DNA of 26,341 nt from Spirochaetales bacterium (lineage in GTDB: Bacteria > Spirochaetota > Spirochaetia > SZUA-6 > DRHE01): the NCBI GenBank assembly GCA_016935715.1, contig JAFGQJ010000327.1, positions 1 through 26,341 on the forward strand, in the 5' to 3' direction. Position numbers and translations under genes: made by a program. Below are positions 1 through 6,868 of the stretch, in pieces. Under the pieces are notes generated by a model, which did not search any database, was not told the origin of the DNA, and saw only the letters and a program-made list of their open reading frames with translations. Position 1 is the first letter of the stretch. Every line of letters starts with the position of its first letter.

Positions 1-55
1 CTGGTAAATTATGGATCAAGCGCTCCATCTTCGCTTTCAATGTTGTCTGTTCCAT
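1..55 (-). CDS. 5' fragment of an unidentified gene
   Basis: Only the first 18 codons are inside the window; the gene continues past the left edge. It reads MEQTTLKAKMERLIHNLP from an ATG at 53-55. The start is supported by a Shine-Dalgarno sequence GGGAGGTG just upstream and by a promoter at 74-102 that would give a leader of about 12 bases. The fragment is short, polar and has no signal peptide, so no family can be named. It lies downstream of tRNA-Arg on the same strand but seems to have its own promoter. Confidence 0.55.
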   Translation of the reverse strand, partial: MEQTTLKAKMERLIHNLP

Positions 56-73
56 CGCACCTCCCATAGTACA

Positions 74-102
74 AGTATAGCAAAGTCTTTTGGGGTCGTC
101 CA
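74..102 (-). promoter_or_regulatory. Sigma70-type promoter of the left-edge gene
   Basis: Read on the minus strand: -35 TGGACG (97-102, 4 of 6 consensus bases), 17-base spacer, -10 TATACT (74-79, 5 of 6). Transcription would begin near 67, immediately before the Shine-Dalgarno sequence of the partial gene that starts at 55. Confidence 0.5.
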
Positions 103-174
103 TTCGGGGTTTTTGGTTCAGTACATTGATCTATAGCTAATGAGATATAGGTAGCTATGGTAAAAGATAAAATC

Positions 175-248
175 CGGGCAATGCGGGATTCGAACCCACG
201 GCCTCTGGCTCCGGAGGCCAGCGCTCTATCCAGCTGAGCTAATTGCCC
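175..248 (-). tRNA. tRNA-Arg, anticodon CCG
   Basis: On the minus strand the sequence folds as a standard 74-base cloverleaf. The acceptor arms GGGCAAT (242-248) and ATTGCCC (176-182) pair perfectly and the discriminator is G at 175. The D stem is GCTC/GAGC and the anticodon stem CTGGC/GCCAG. The seven-base loop CTCCGGA gives anticodon CCG (212-214), which reads the Arg codon CGG. The T arm is GTGGG-TTCGAAT-CCCGC. CCA is not encoded, so the 3' end must be added by the nucleotidyltransferase. A promoter with a perfect -35 box lies just upstream. Confidence 0.96.
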
Positions 249-259
249 GGGTTGATCTA

Positions 260-288
260 AAACTAAAATGAATCGGCGGGATTGTCAA
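260..288 (-). promoter_or_regulatory. Probable promoter of tRNA-Arg
   Basis: Minus strand: perfect -35 TTGACA (283-288), 17-base spacer, weak -10 TAGTTT (260-265, 3 of 6). The expected start near 253 is about 5 bases before the mature 5' end of the tRNA at 248, a usual spacing for a monocistronic tRNA gene. The weak -10 box is the main doubt. Confidence 0.5.
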
Positions 289-465
289 TCCGTTTTCGCA
301 AACACGGCAACGCGGCCCCGTTGCCGGTCCGGCCCACCTGTGGAGGCCGCTGATATTGGTCACCGGGACATGCCGATCGTCGACGACAGCCGTGGCCACC
401 GCCTGCGCACTACGCCACGCTCCCCGGGCGAGCCACCCGCCCTCCGGCCGCTTCCGCTGTTCAAC

Positions 466-494
466 TTGACACGATCAGCCGCTTCTGACATATT
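466..494 (+). promoter_or_regulatory. Promoter of the DUF4321-maf run
   Basis: Perfect -35 TTGACA (466-471), 17-base spacer, -10 CATATT (489-494, 4 of 6). The predicted transcription start is near 501, about 7 bases before the ATG at 508. That leaves no room for a Shine-Dalgarno sequence, so the first cistron would be almost leaderless. Confidence 0.55.
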
Positions 495-507
495 TCTCGA
501 GCGATCG

Positions 508-744
508 ATGAAACTGAGCAGCCGGAACCGATCCACCTTCGTATCCTTCCTCGGGCTGGGGTTCCTGATCGGCACCCTGGGATGGGAGGTGCTGGAGCGG
601 GTCGCTGTCAAGCTCGGCCTGGAGCTTTCTCTGGGGATCGGGCCGGTGGGTTTAGATCTGTCTGTGCTCAGCGTTTTCATCAAGATCAACCCGGGTACGT
701 TCATCGGGATCCTGGGCGGCATCTTCCTGTTCCGCATGATGTAG
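508..744 (+). CDS. Small membrane protein, DUF4321 family
   Basis: 78 residues, starting MKLSSRNRSTFVSF. A short basic N-terminus is followed by a hydrophobic, Gly-rich segment (about residues 11-28), an amphipathic middle and a second hydrophobic stretch (about 60-76) ending FRMM. This two-helix pattern and the position directly upstream of maf match DUF4321, a family of unknown function that I recall next to maf in clostridia and other bacteria. The open frame extends upstream to 268, but that part is arginine/proline-rich and reads like non-coding GC-rich DNA, while the promoter at 466-494 points to the ATG at 508. There is no Shine-Dalgarno sequence. The function is unknown. Confidence 0.7.
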   Translation: MKLSSRNRSTFVSFLGLGFLIGTLGWEVLERVAVKLGLELSLGIGPVGLDLSVLSVFIKINPGTFIGILGGIFLFRMM

Positions 745-810
745 CCCCGAAGTTTCGGTCCTCGAACCCGATACAGGAATCGAAAACAACATAGTTCAGC
801 GAGAAACAAC

Positions 811-1395
811 ATGGAAACCATCATTCTGGCTTCCGGCTCTCCCCGGCGCCAGGAGCTGCTCAACAGGGTCCGCATCCCTTTCAAGGCTTTTCCCCCGAGC
901 ATCGACGAATCCTTCACCGGCATACGGAGCGTGGAGCAGCGGGTGAAGCGGATCGCCCTGCGCAAGATCGAGAAGGTCGTGGAGATGTTCAAACAGGAAT
1001 CCCCCCGCTGGCTTCTCGGGCTGGATACGCTGGTGGAGATCGACGGAGAAGCGATTCATAAGCCCGAGGGGATCGAGGAAGCCGAGTCGATCCTCCACAG
1101 GCTTTCCGGAAACGTTCACCGCGTGTACACCGGTATCGGCCTGCAGGCTTCGAAGGGGGAGCCGGTGGACCTGCGGAGCGTCTGCACGGAGGTAAAATTC
1201 GCGCCCCTGAGCAAAGAGGATATCGAGCTGTACCTGGAAAGCGGCGAATGGTCCGGAGTCACCGGGGCGTACCGCATCCAGGAGCGCGGGGCTTTTTTCG
1301 TCGAGTGGATCCGGGGTTCCTACAGCAACGTTGTGGGCTTGCCTCTCGAGACATTTTATGGCATTTTAAAGAGCAACAACTACTCCCTGCGCTGA
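811..1395 (+). CDS. maf: Maf-family nucleoside triphosphate pyrophosphatase
   Basis: 194 residues, the usual length for Maf/YhdE/YceF. Maf enzymes hydrolyse non-canonical or pyrimidine nucleoside triphosphates to monophosphates and have been linked to septum control. Visible motifs are the N-terminal substrate loop ASGSPRRQELL (residues 7-17), GLDTLVEIDG in place of the usual GADTVV, HKPEG, the VYTGIG segment and the C-terminal GAFFVEWIRGSYSNVVGLPL. The usual DKAGAY sequence is replaced by SGVTGAYRIQ; I recall similar wording in Treponema Maf proteins, so the subtype (dTTP/UTP or m7GTP) cannot be set from motifs. It follows the DUF4321 gene by 66 bases. The start ATG has only a weak purine tract (GCGAGA) in front. 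Confidence 0.92.
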   Translation: METIILASGSPRRQELLNRVRIPFKAFPPSIDESFTGIRSVEQRVKRIALRKIEKVVEMFKQESPRWLLGLDTLVEIDGEAIHKPEGIEEAESILHRLSGNVHRVYTGIGLQASKGEPVDLRSVCTEVKFAPLSKEDIELYLESGEWSGVTGAYRIQERGAFFVEWIRGSYSNVVGLPLETFYGILKSNNYSLR

Positions 1396-1570
1396 TCCAC
1401 CGTAGGTGGAGGTCAGGGAAGATCAATTTCCGGCTCTTGCAGTACGACTTCACAGCATTCGTAGAGCTCAGGGTGCAAAGCGCTTGCGATGCTGCCGACT
1501 GTCGGCTGCAGGGGTGCGAGATAAAGAGAAGGAAAGGGACCCAAAGAGGTCCCCGAGCAAGGAGGACGCA
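1396..1570 (+). promoter_or_regulatory. rpsB leader with stacked hairpins
   Basis: This 175-base leader contains three hairpins. 1396-1410 is a 6-bp stem with loop GTA right after the maf stop codon. 1491-1509 has a 5-bp GCCGA/TCGGC stem closed below by a GC pair. 1536-1553 has a GGGACC/GGTCCC stem with loop CAAAGA and ends six bases before the Shine-Dalgarno AAGGAGG (1559-1565). None is followed by a T run, so they are not terminators. Long structured leaders before rpsB bind S2 for feedback control in several bacteria; whether this one does is inference. I find no convincing -35/-10 pair here. Confidence 0.4.
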
Positions 1571-2572
1571 TTGGCAGTCGTCACAATGAAGAACCTGCTT
1601 GAGTCGGGTGTGCACTTCGGCCACCAGACCAAGCGCTGGGATCCCCGGATGAAGAAGTACATCTTCGCGGAGCGCAACGGGATCCACATCATCGATCTAC
1701 AGAAAACAATCGTATCCATTCGAGAGGCCTTCGAAGCGGTTCGTAAAACCATTCTCGACGGGAAGGCAGTGCTGTTCGTCGGCACGAAGAAGCAGGCGCA
1801 GCAGGCGGTGGAGCGGGAAGCCCAGCGCTGCGGCATGTTCTACGTGAACAACCGCTGGCTCGGAGGCATGCTCACCAATTTTTCCACGATCAAGAGATCG
1901 CTCCTGAGGCTCAAGAAGATCGAGAAGATGGAGGTGGACGGTACCTTCGAGAAGCTGACCAAGAAAGAGATCTCCCGGCTGGTCAAGGAACGGGCCCGGC
2001 TGGAACGCAGCCTGGGCGGCATCAAAGAGATGAAGGAGCTGCCCGGAATCGTGTTCGTCATCGATACCCGCAAGGAAGCCATAGCCGTGGCCGAGGCCAA
2101 GAGGCTGGGGATCCCGATCGTGGCCATCGTGGACACCAACTGCAATCCCGAAGGCATCGACTATCCGATTCCGGGAAACGACGATGCGATCCGGGCGATC
2201 AACCTGTTCTCTCAGATCATGGCCAATGCGGTGATCGAAGCCGAAAACGAGGTTGGTCTGGAAATCATCGAAACCCTCCAGGATGAAACCAGCGAAGAGG
2301 ATTTCACCTCCTACGTGGACAAGGACGAAATATCCGAGTACGAAAAGTACAAGGACGAGGATGAGGCGGTGGTGGAAACCGTGGCCGTCGGAGCAGCGGT
2401 CGGCAGCGTCGCCGAAGAGCAGGATGAGGCCGGATTCACCGACAAGGATTACTCGGAGTACAATCCAGACGAAGAAGAGGCGAAGAAGGCCGACGAGAAG
2501 ACCGTCCCCGCCCAGCAGGTGAACCTGGCGGACGAGCACAACGTAGACGAAGACAAACTATACGACGAGTAG
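1571..2572 (+). CDS. rpsB: 30S ribosomal protein S2 (uS2) with a long acidic tail
   Basis: 333 residues from a TTG start at 1571, chosen because it is five bases after AAGGAGG and gives the family N-terminus MAVVTMKNLLESGVHFGHQ. S2 binds the 30S head-body junction and is needed for S1 binding. The core (about residues 1-225) shows the family segments RWDPRMKKYIF, IHIIDLQKT, FVGTKKQAQ, RWLGGMLTN, LPGIVFVIDTRKE and IPIVAIVDTNCNP. The E. coli protein ends near residue 241. Here about 100 further residues follow, very rich in Asp, Glu and Tyr and ending DEDKLYDE. tsf follows 10 bases later in the same operon. The open frame reaches back to 1406, but that part is the RNA leader. Confidence 0.97.
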   Translation: MAVVTMKNLLESGVHFGHQTKRWDPRMKKYIFAERNGIHIIDLQKTIVSIREAFEAVRKTILDGKAVLFVGTKKQAQQAVEREAQRCGMFYVNNRWLGGMLTNFSTIKRSLLRLKKIEKMEVDGTFEKLTKKEISRLVKERARLERSLGGIKEMKELPGIVFVIDTRKEAIAVAEAKRLGIPIVAIVDTNCNPEGIDYPIPGNDDAIRAINLFSQIMANAVIEAENEVGLEIIETLQDETSEEDFTSYVDKDEISEYEKYKDEDEAVVETVAVGAAVGSVAEEQDEAGFTDKDYSEYNPDEEEAKKADEKTVPAQQVNLADEHNVDEDKLYDE

Positions 2573-2582
2573 GAGAACACAG

Positions 2583-3428
2583 GTGGATATCAAGGCAACC
2601 GATGTCAAAGCCCTGCGCGAGAAAACAGGCGCAGGGATGATGGACTGCAAGAACGCACTCGTTAAGGCGAACGGCGATGCTGCCAGGGCGGAGAAGATCC
2701 TGAAAGAACTGGGTCTGGCCGCCGCAAAAAAGCGGGCCGGCCGAGCGACCAAGGAAGGGCGCGTATTCTCCCGTATCCAGGATGGAACGGGTGCTCTGCT
2801 GGAGCTCACCTGCGAGACGGACTTCGTGGCCAAGAACAAGGAGTTCGTTGCCCTCGGGCAGACGCTTGCAGAAGCGGCGGTGTCCAGGGGCAGGCAGGCT
2901 CGCCCGGAAGATTTTTCTTCACAGGTTCAGGAGGCGGTGGGCAAAATCAAGGAAAATATCACGCTGCGGCGTCTCCAGGTCATCGAGGCCGGAGCCAATG
3001 ATATGATCCTGGACTACATCCACGGGGAAGGAAAGATCGGAGTCATGGTCAGGTTTTCACTCTCCGATCCGTCCCTGAAGGACAATCCCAGGGTCAAGGA
3101 AGTGGCCTTCGATCTGACCCTGCACACTGCCGCCTTCGCTCCCCTGTTTCTGTCGCGGGATCAGGTTCCGAAGCCGTATCTCGACGAACAGGAGGAGATC
3201 TTCACCAAGCAGGCGGAGAAGCTGGGCAAACCGGAAAACGTGGTGAAGGGCATCGTCCAGGGCAAGATCAACAAGCATATGGCCGAGATCTGTTTCGTGG
3301 ACCAGCCTTTCATCAAGGACCAGAATCTCAAGGTCTCCAAGGTTCTCGAAGACCTGGGCAAAGAGGTCGGCGGGAAGGTGCAGATCTCCGAATACCTCTA
3401 CTACAAGGTGGGAGAAGAGCTGGAATAG
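2583..3428 (+). CDS. tsf: Translation elongation factor Ts
   Basis: 281 residues, close to the E. coli length. EF-Ts exchanges GDP for GTP on EF-Tu in the cytosol. The N-terminal UBA-like domain carries VKALREKTGAGMMDCKNAL, and the core has the EF-Tu-contact signature ETDFVAKN (about residues 79-86), then repeated core subdomains and a C-terminal module ending YYKVGEELE. Translation starts at a GTG with GGAG about eight bases upstream, 10 bases after rpsB; the pair is coupled as in most bacteria. A terminator-like hairpin follows the stop codon before frr. Confidence 0.97.
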   Translation: MDIKATDVKALREKTGAGMMDCKNALVKANGDAARAEKILKELGLAAAKKRAGRATKEGRVFSRIQDGTGALLELTCETDFVAKNKEFVALGQTLAEAAVSRGRQARPEDFSSQVQEAVGKIKENITLRRLQVIEAGANDMILDYIHGEGKIGVMVRFSLSDPSLKDNPRVKEVAFDLTLHTAAFAPLFLSRDQVPKPYLDEQEEIFTKQAEKLGKPENVVKGIVQGKINKHMAEICFVDQPFIKDQNLKVSKVLEDLGKEVGGKVQISEYLYYKVGEELE

Positions 3429-3437
3429 GACGGGCGG

Positions 3438-3478
3438 ACGGTGAATCGCAGAGGCAAGCTTCTGCGGTTCACCGTTTT
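3438..3478 (+). terminator. Intrinsic terminator or attenuator between tsf and frr
   Basis: A 15-bp stem (3438-3452 with 3461-3475, one G-T wobble) encloses an 8-base loop and is followed by TTTT (3475-3478). The stem begins ten bases after the tsf stop codon and ends just before the frr Shine-Dalgarno AAGGAG (3483-3488). The short U-run suggests partial termination, which would lower frr and downstream lipid genes relative to rpsB-tsf. It could instead be a processing or stability hairpin. Confidence 0.65.
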
Positions 3479-3496
3479 CATCAAGGAGTAGTGCGG

Positions 3497-4051
3497 ATGG
3501 AAAGAGTGAACAAGGAAAGCGAAGAAAAAATGAAAAAGGCGGTGAAAGCCCTGGAGGACGAGTTCAAAACGATCCGGACCGGCAGAGCATCCGCCGCCCT
3601 GTTCGAGAACATCAGGGTGGATTACTACGACCAGAAGGTCCCGCTGAACCAGGTGGCGACCATATCGGTTCCGGAGGCGAGACTGGTGGTCATCCAGCCC
3701 TGGGATCGTTCCGTGTTGTCGGAAATCGAAAAGGCCATCCAGAAATCCGAGCTGTCGATGAATCCCAACAACGATGGAAAAGTCATTCGAATCGATATCC
3801 CGCCTCTTACCGAAGAACGGCGCAAAGAACTGGCGAAACTGGCCCGCAACATGGCGGAGAAGAGCCGGATCTCCATCCGCAATATCCGCCGTGATGCCAA
3901 CGATGAGCTGAAGAATCTCCAGAAGGCGTCGGAGATCGGAGAAGACGAGTCCAAGCGGGGACAGGATGAGATCCAGAAGCTCACCGACAAGTACATCGAA
4001 GATGTGAACGGGATCGTAGAGGCCAAAGAGAAGGAAATAATGGAGATCTGA
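3497..4051 (+). CDS. frr: Ribosome recycling factor
   Basis: 184 residues, almost exactly the family length of 185. With EF-G it splits post-termination ribosomes. The coiled-coil domain I begins with KMKKAVKALEDEFKTIRTGRAS. Domain II includes YYDQKVPLNQVATISVPEARLVVIQPWD. Domain I resumes with NNDGKVIRIDIPPLTEERRKEL and KSRISIRNIRRDAN. I chose ATG 3497 rather than GTG 3491 because AAGGAG (3483-3488) is eight bases from the ATG but only two from the GTG. The stop codon overlaps the uppS start (TGATG), so the two are translationally coupled. Confidence 0.97.
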   Translation: MERVNKESEEKMKKAVKALEDEFKTIRTGRASAALFENIRVDYYDQKVPLNQVATISVPEARLVVIQPWDRSVLSEIEKAIQKSELSMNPNNDGKVIRIDIPPLTEERRKELAKLARNMAEKSRISIRNIRRDANDELKNLQKASEIGEDESKRGQDEIQKLTDKYIEDVNGIVEAKEKEIMEI

Positions 4052-4806
4052 TGACCGTAGAAACCTCCGGCCCTATTCCGCAGCACGTGGGGATCATCAT
4101 GGACGGGAACGGAAGGTGGGCCCGGCGGCAGGGCAAAGCCCGCACCCGAGGGCATCTGGAGGGCGTCAAGGCCGCCAAGAGAATCGTACGGGCTTCGTTG
4201 AAGGCGGGAGTGCGCTATCTGACTCTCTACACCTTTTCCACCGAAAACTGGAAGCGCACCGGCAAAGAGGTTTCCTACCTCATGTTCCTGATCAAGAACC
4301 ACCTGCGCAGAGAGAGCAGGTTCTACGAGGAAAACGAGATTCGCGTCGTCAACTCCGGGAGTCTCAGTCATCTGCCCAAGGACGTCGTCCAGGTGCTGCA
4401 GCGGGTCGAAGAACGAACCGCCGGCTTCACAAGGATGACCCTCAACCTGGCGATAGACTATGGGGGCAGGGATGAGATACTGCGCGCGGTGAACCGGGCG
4501 CTCGAAGAGGGAAAAAGCAGCCGGTTCTCCGAACAGGATATCAGCTCCCATCTCGATCACCCGGAGATTCCCGATCCCGATCTGATCATCCGGACCGGGG
4601 AAGAATGCCGGATCAGCAATTTCCTGATATGGCAGATGGCCTACTCCGAGCTGTACTTCAGCCCGAAGATGTGGCCGGACTGGGACGAAGCGGATCTGCT
4701 GGAGGCCCTTGCCTCCTATGGGTGCCGCGATCGGCGCTACGGCGCCCAGGAAGCGCCGCAGCAGCCCTCATCCGGATCGAGTCCCGCCCCCGCGCGGAAC
4801 CGGTAG
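4051..4806 (+). CDS. uppS: Undecaprenyl (isoprenyl) diphosphate synthase
   Basis: 251 residues. This cis-prenyltransferase adds isopentenyl units to farnesyl diphosphate to make the lipid carrier for peptidoglycan and surface polysaccharides. The catalytic Asp lies in HVGIIMDGNGRWA (about residues 12-24). TLYTFSTENWKR and the C-terminal IIRTGEECRISNFLIWQMAYSELYF carry the other conserved active-site residues. The last 25 or so residues after GCRDRRYG are a Pro/Ser/Gln-rich tail without family similarity. The start overlaps the frr stop by one base. It precedes cdsA and dxr, so carrier-lipid and isoprenoid supply are grouped. Confidence 0.96.
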   Translation: MTVETSGPIPQHVGIIMDGNGRWARRQGKARTRGHLEGVKAAKRIVRASLKAGVRYLTLYTFSTENWKRTGKEVSYLMFLIKNHLRRESRFYEENEIRVVNSGSLSHLPKDVVQVLQRVEERTAGFTRMTLNLAIDYGGRDEILRAVNRALEEGKSSRFSEQDISSHLDHPEIPDPDLIIRTGEECRISNFLIWQMAYSELYFSPKMWPDWDEADLLEALASYGCRDRRYGAQEAPQQPSSGSSPAPARNR

Positions 4807-4825
4807 ATCCTTCTGCAACGCAGTC

Positions 4826-5674
4826 ATGGGCCCCCGTTCCTTCTTCGTTCGAACGGCAACCGTCGTCGTCGCGCTTCCCGTTTTTTTCGTTCTGGTATTC
4901 GTGCTTCCCCATTTCAACCATCTGGCCCTGAATCTCGGTGTCGTGGTGGTCGCCGCCGCCGGCGCCCGGGAGCTGGACAGGCTGCTGGCCAGGCGGGGCG
5001 CCCCGGCATTTCCCGGGATCTTTCTCCTGGCCGCGCTGATACCCGCCGGTACGTACCTCGAGGCCCTCGGCCTGATCCCCGCAGCCTGGTCCCCGGCCGT
5101 ACCCGCGTCCCTGCTGACGATCGTGCTGCTGCGTTCTCTCTGGGTGCGGGAGGCCAAGGACCTGGAGGCCCTGCTGCAGTGCATCTGCTCCTCCGTGCTC
5201 GTGCTGGTATACCCGGCTGTTTTCCTGTCCTTCATCGTACGGCTGACGGTTTTCGAAAATGCAAAGTGGGTGCTCCTGTTTTTCTTCAGCATCAACTTCG
5301 CCAACGACATCATGGCGTATCTGGCCGGGATGTTTCTGGGGCGAAGCACCCGGCTCGGGCTTGCCCTGAGCCCGAACAAGTCTGCAGTCGGCTTCGCGGC
5401 CGGGATCCTGGCCGCGGTGGGGATCGCGCTGCTGTTCAGGGCTGCCGTCCCTGATCTGCTGCCGATCGGCTACGGCCTCACCGCAGTGATCGGTGCAGCG
5501 GCCGGGATTCTGACAATCGCCGGGGACCTGGTGGAGTCGGCGCTCAAACGATCCGCCGCGGTCAAGGATTCCGGAGGGATCATCCCGGGACGGGGAGGGA
5601 TCCTCGATTCCGTCGATTCCTGGCTGCTCACCGCCCCGCTGTTCTACTTTGTCTTTCTGTGGATTTGGCGGTAA
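4826..5674 (+). CDS. cdsA: Phosphatidate cytidylyltransferase (CDP-diglyceride synthase)
   Basis: 282 residues from ATG 4826. It makes CDP-diacylglycerol from phosphatidate and CTP in the inner membrane, the entry to phospholipid synthesis. About seven or eight hydrophobic helices are visible. SPNKSAVGFAAG and the C-terminal signature SALKR-x4-KDSGGIIPGRGGILDSVDS identify the family. In the common signature the latter reads PGHGGxxDRxD; here H is R and the R after D is S. An in-frame ATG at 4709 lies inside uppS and would add 39 basic, proline-rich residues; the ATG at 4826 starts directly before the first helix as in homologues, but neither start has a clear Shine-Dalgarno. Confidence 0.93.
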   Translation: MGPRSFFVRTATVVVALPVFFVLVFVLPHFNHLALNLGVVVVAAAGARELDRLLARRGAPAFPGIFLLAALIPAGTYLEALGLIPAAWSPAVPASLLTIVLLRSLWVREAKDLEALLQCICSSVLVLVYPAVFLSFIVRLTVFENAKWVLLFFFSINFANDIMAYLAGMFLGRSTRLGLALSPNKSAVGFAAGILAAVGIALLFRAAVPDLLPIGYGLTAVIGAAAGILTIAGDLVESALKRSAAVKDSGGIIPGRGGILDSVDSWLLTAPLFYFVFLWIWR

Positions 5675-5699
5675 ATTGGAGACAGATGCGGATTCGAAG

Positions 5700-6854
5700 G
5701 TGAAGAGAAAAAAAGTCATCGTGCTGGGATCCACCGGCTCGATCGGGGAAAACACTCTGGATGTCCTCAGAGCCCTGAGTCCGTCTTTCACGGTAGTGGC
5801 TCTGGCCTGCAGGAGCAATGTGGGCCGTCTGGCGGCCCAGGTGCGCGAGTTTTCCCCGCAGGCCGTTGCCGTCGCCGCTGATCCCGTTCCGGGAGACGTG
5901 GAGGAACCGGGGGACCTGCGGGGGGTGCGGGTCTACCGGGGAGAGGACGGCCTGCTGCAGATGCTTGCAGAGATTCCGGCGGAACTGGTGGTGAACGGGA
6001 TCTCCGGGGCCGACGGACTGCGCCCTTCGGTTGCTGCGCTGCAGCGGGGCATGGACCTGGCCCTGGCGAACAAGGAAACGATCGTGATGGCCGGTCCGCT
6101 GGTTTCCGAGCTGGCTCGGCGCAACGGATCCCGCCTCCTTCCCATCGATTCGGAACATCACGCGCTGTTCCACCTGCTGCGGGGGCGCAGGCCCGAGGAG
6201 GTGCAGGAGATAATCCTCACAGCCTCAGGGGGCGCATTCCGGGAGCTGTCCTACGAACAGCTGGGGGAGGTGAGCGTGGAGGATGCGGTCAGCCATCCAA
6301 ACTGGGACATGGGGGCGAAAATTACCGTGGATTCGGCAACCATGGCCAACAAGGGACTGGAAGTCATCGAGGCCCACTACCTGTTCGGATTGCCCCTTTC
6401 GGCCATAAAGGTCTTGATTCATCCGCAGAGCTACGTCCACTCTCTGATCCGGACGATCGACGGATTCCTCTACGCCCAGCTCAGCCAGCCGGACATGCGG
6501 CTGCCCATTCAGGATGCGCTGACCTGGCCGGAGATGAAGTCCCCCTGCGTGGAGCCGTTCCAGATGACGGGCCGTTCCTTCAGTTTCGAGCCCGTCGATC
6601 CCCGGAAGTACAGGCTGCTGGACCTGGCATACGGGGCCGCAGAAAAGGGAGGGGGATACCCGATCGTCTACAACGCCGCCAATGAGGTGGCCGTGCAGCG
6701 CTTCCTGGATCACGGGATTTGCTTCCTGGAGATCCCTCGTTTGGTGGAAGAGACTCTTCTTGCCGATTGGAGCTCCCCGGCGGCGAGCCTGGAGGAGATC
6801 CTGGAGGTCGATCGGGAGGCTCGAAGCAGAGCTGTGAAAATACTTGACCGTTGA
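5700..6854 (+). CDS. dxr: 1-deoxy-D-xylulose 5-phosphate reductoisomerase
   Basis: 384 residues from GTG 5700, within the family range. It performs the NADPH-dependent second step of the MEP isoprenoid pathway, feeding UppS. The nucleotide-binding loop is GSTGSIGENTLDV (residues 10-22). Further marks are LANKETIVMAG, the metal-binding LLPIDSEHHALF, TASGGAFRE, HPNWDMGAKITVDSATMANKGLEVIEAHYLF and IHPQSYVHSLI, with QLSQPDMRLPIQDAL after it. The start is inferred from the family N-terminus; no good Shine-Dalgarno is at the right distance, and GGAG at 5678-5681 is too far. An upstream in-frame TTG at 5676 is an alternative. It is 25 bases after cdsA. Confidence 0.97.
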   Translation: MKRKKVIVLGSTGSIGENTLDVLRALSPSFTVVALACRSNVGRLAAQVREFSPQAVAVAADPVPGDVEEPGDLRGVRVYRGEDGLLQMLAEIPAELVVNGISGADGLRPSVAALQRGMDLALANKETIVMAGPLVSELARRNGSRLLPIDSEHHALFHLLRGRRPEEVQEIILTASGGAFRELSYEQLGEVSVEDAVSHPNWDMGAKITVDSATMANKGLEVIEAHYLFGLPLSAIKVLIHPQSYVHSLIRTIDGFLYAQLSQPDMRLPIQDALTWPEMKSPCVEPFQMTGRSFSFEPVDPRKYRLLDLAYGAAEKGGGYPIVYNAANEVAVQRFLDHGICFLEIPRLVEETLLADWSSPAASLEEILEVDREARSRAVKILDR

Positions 6855-6868
6855 GAGGATTGTTTAAC

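Noticed and set aside
133..158. ATAGCTA/TAGCTAT hairpin downstream of tRNA-Arg
   Set aside because: Seven AT-rich pairs with a 12-base loop and no U tract; could be a processing hairpin but is not convincing.
268..507. Upstream part of the long open frame that ends with the DUF4321 protein
   Set aside because: Arginine/proline-rich translation without family likeness, interrupted by a good promoter at 466-494; the real protein starts at 508.
1406..1570. In-frame N-terminal extension of ribosomal protein S2
   Set aside because: The family N-terminus and AAGGAGG both fix the start at TTG 1571; the region is a structured RNA leader.
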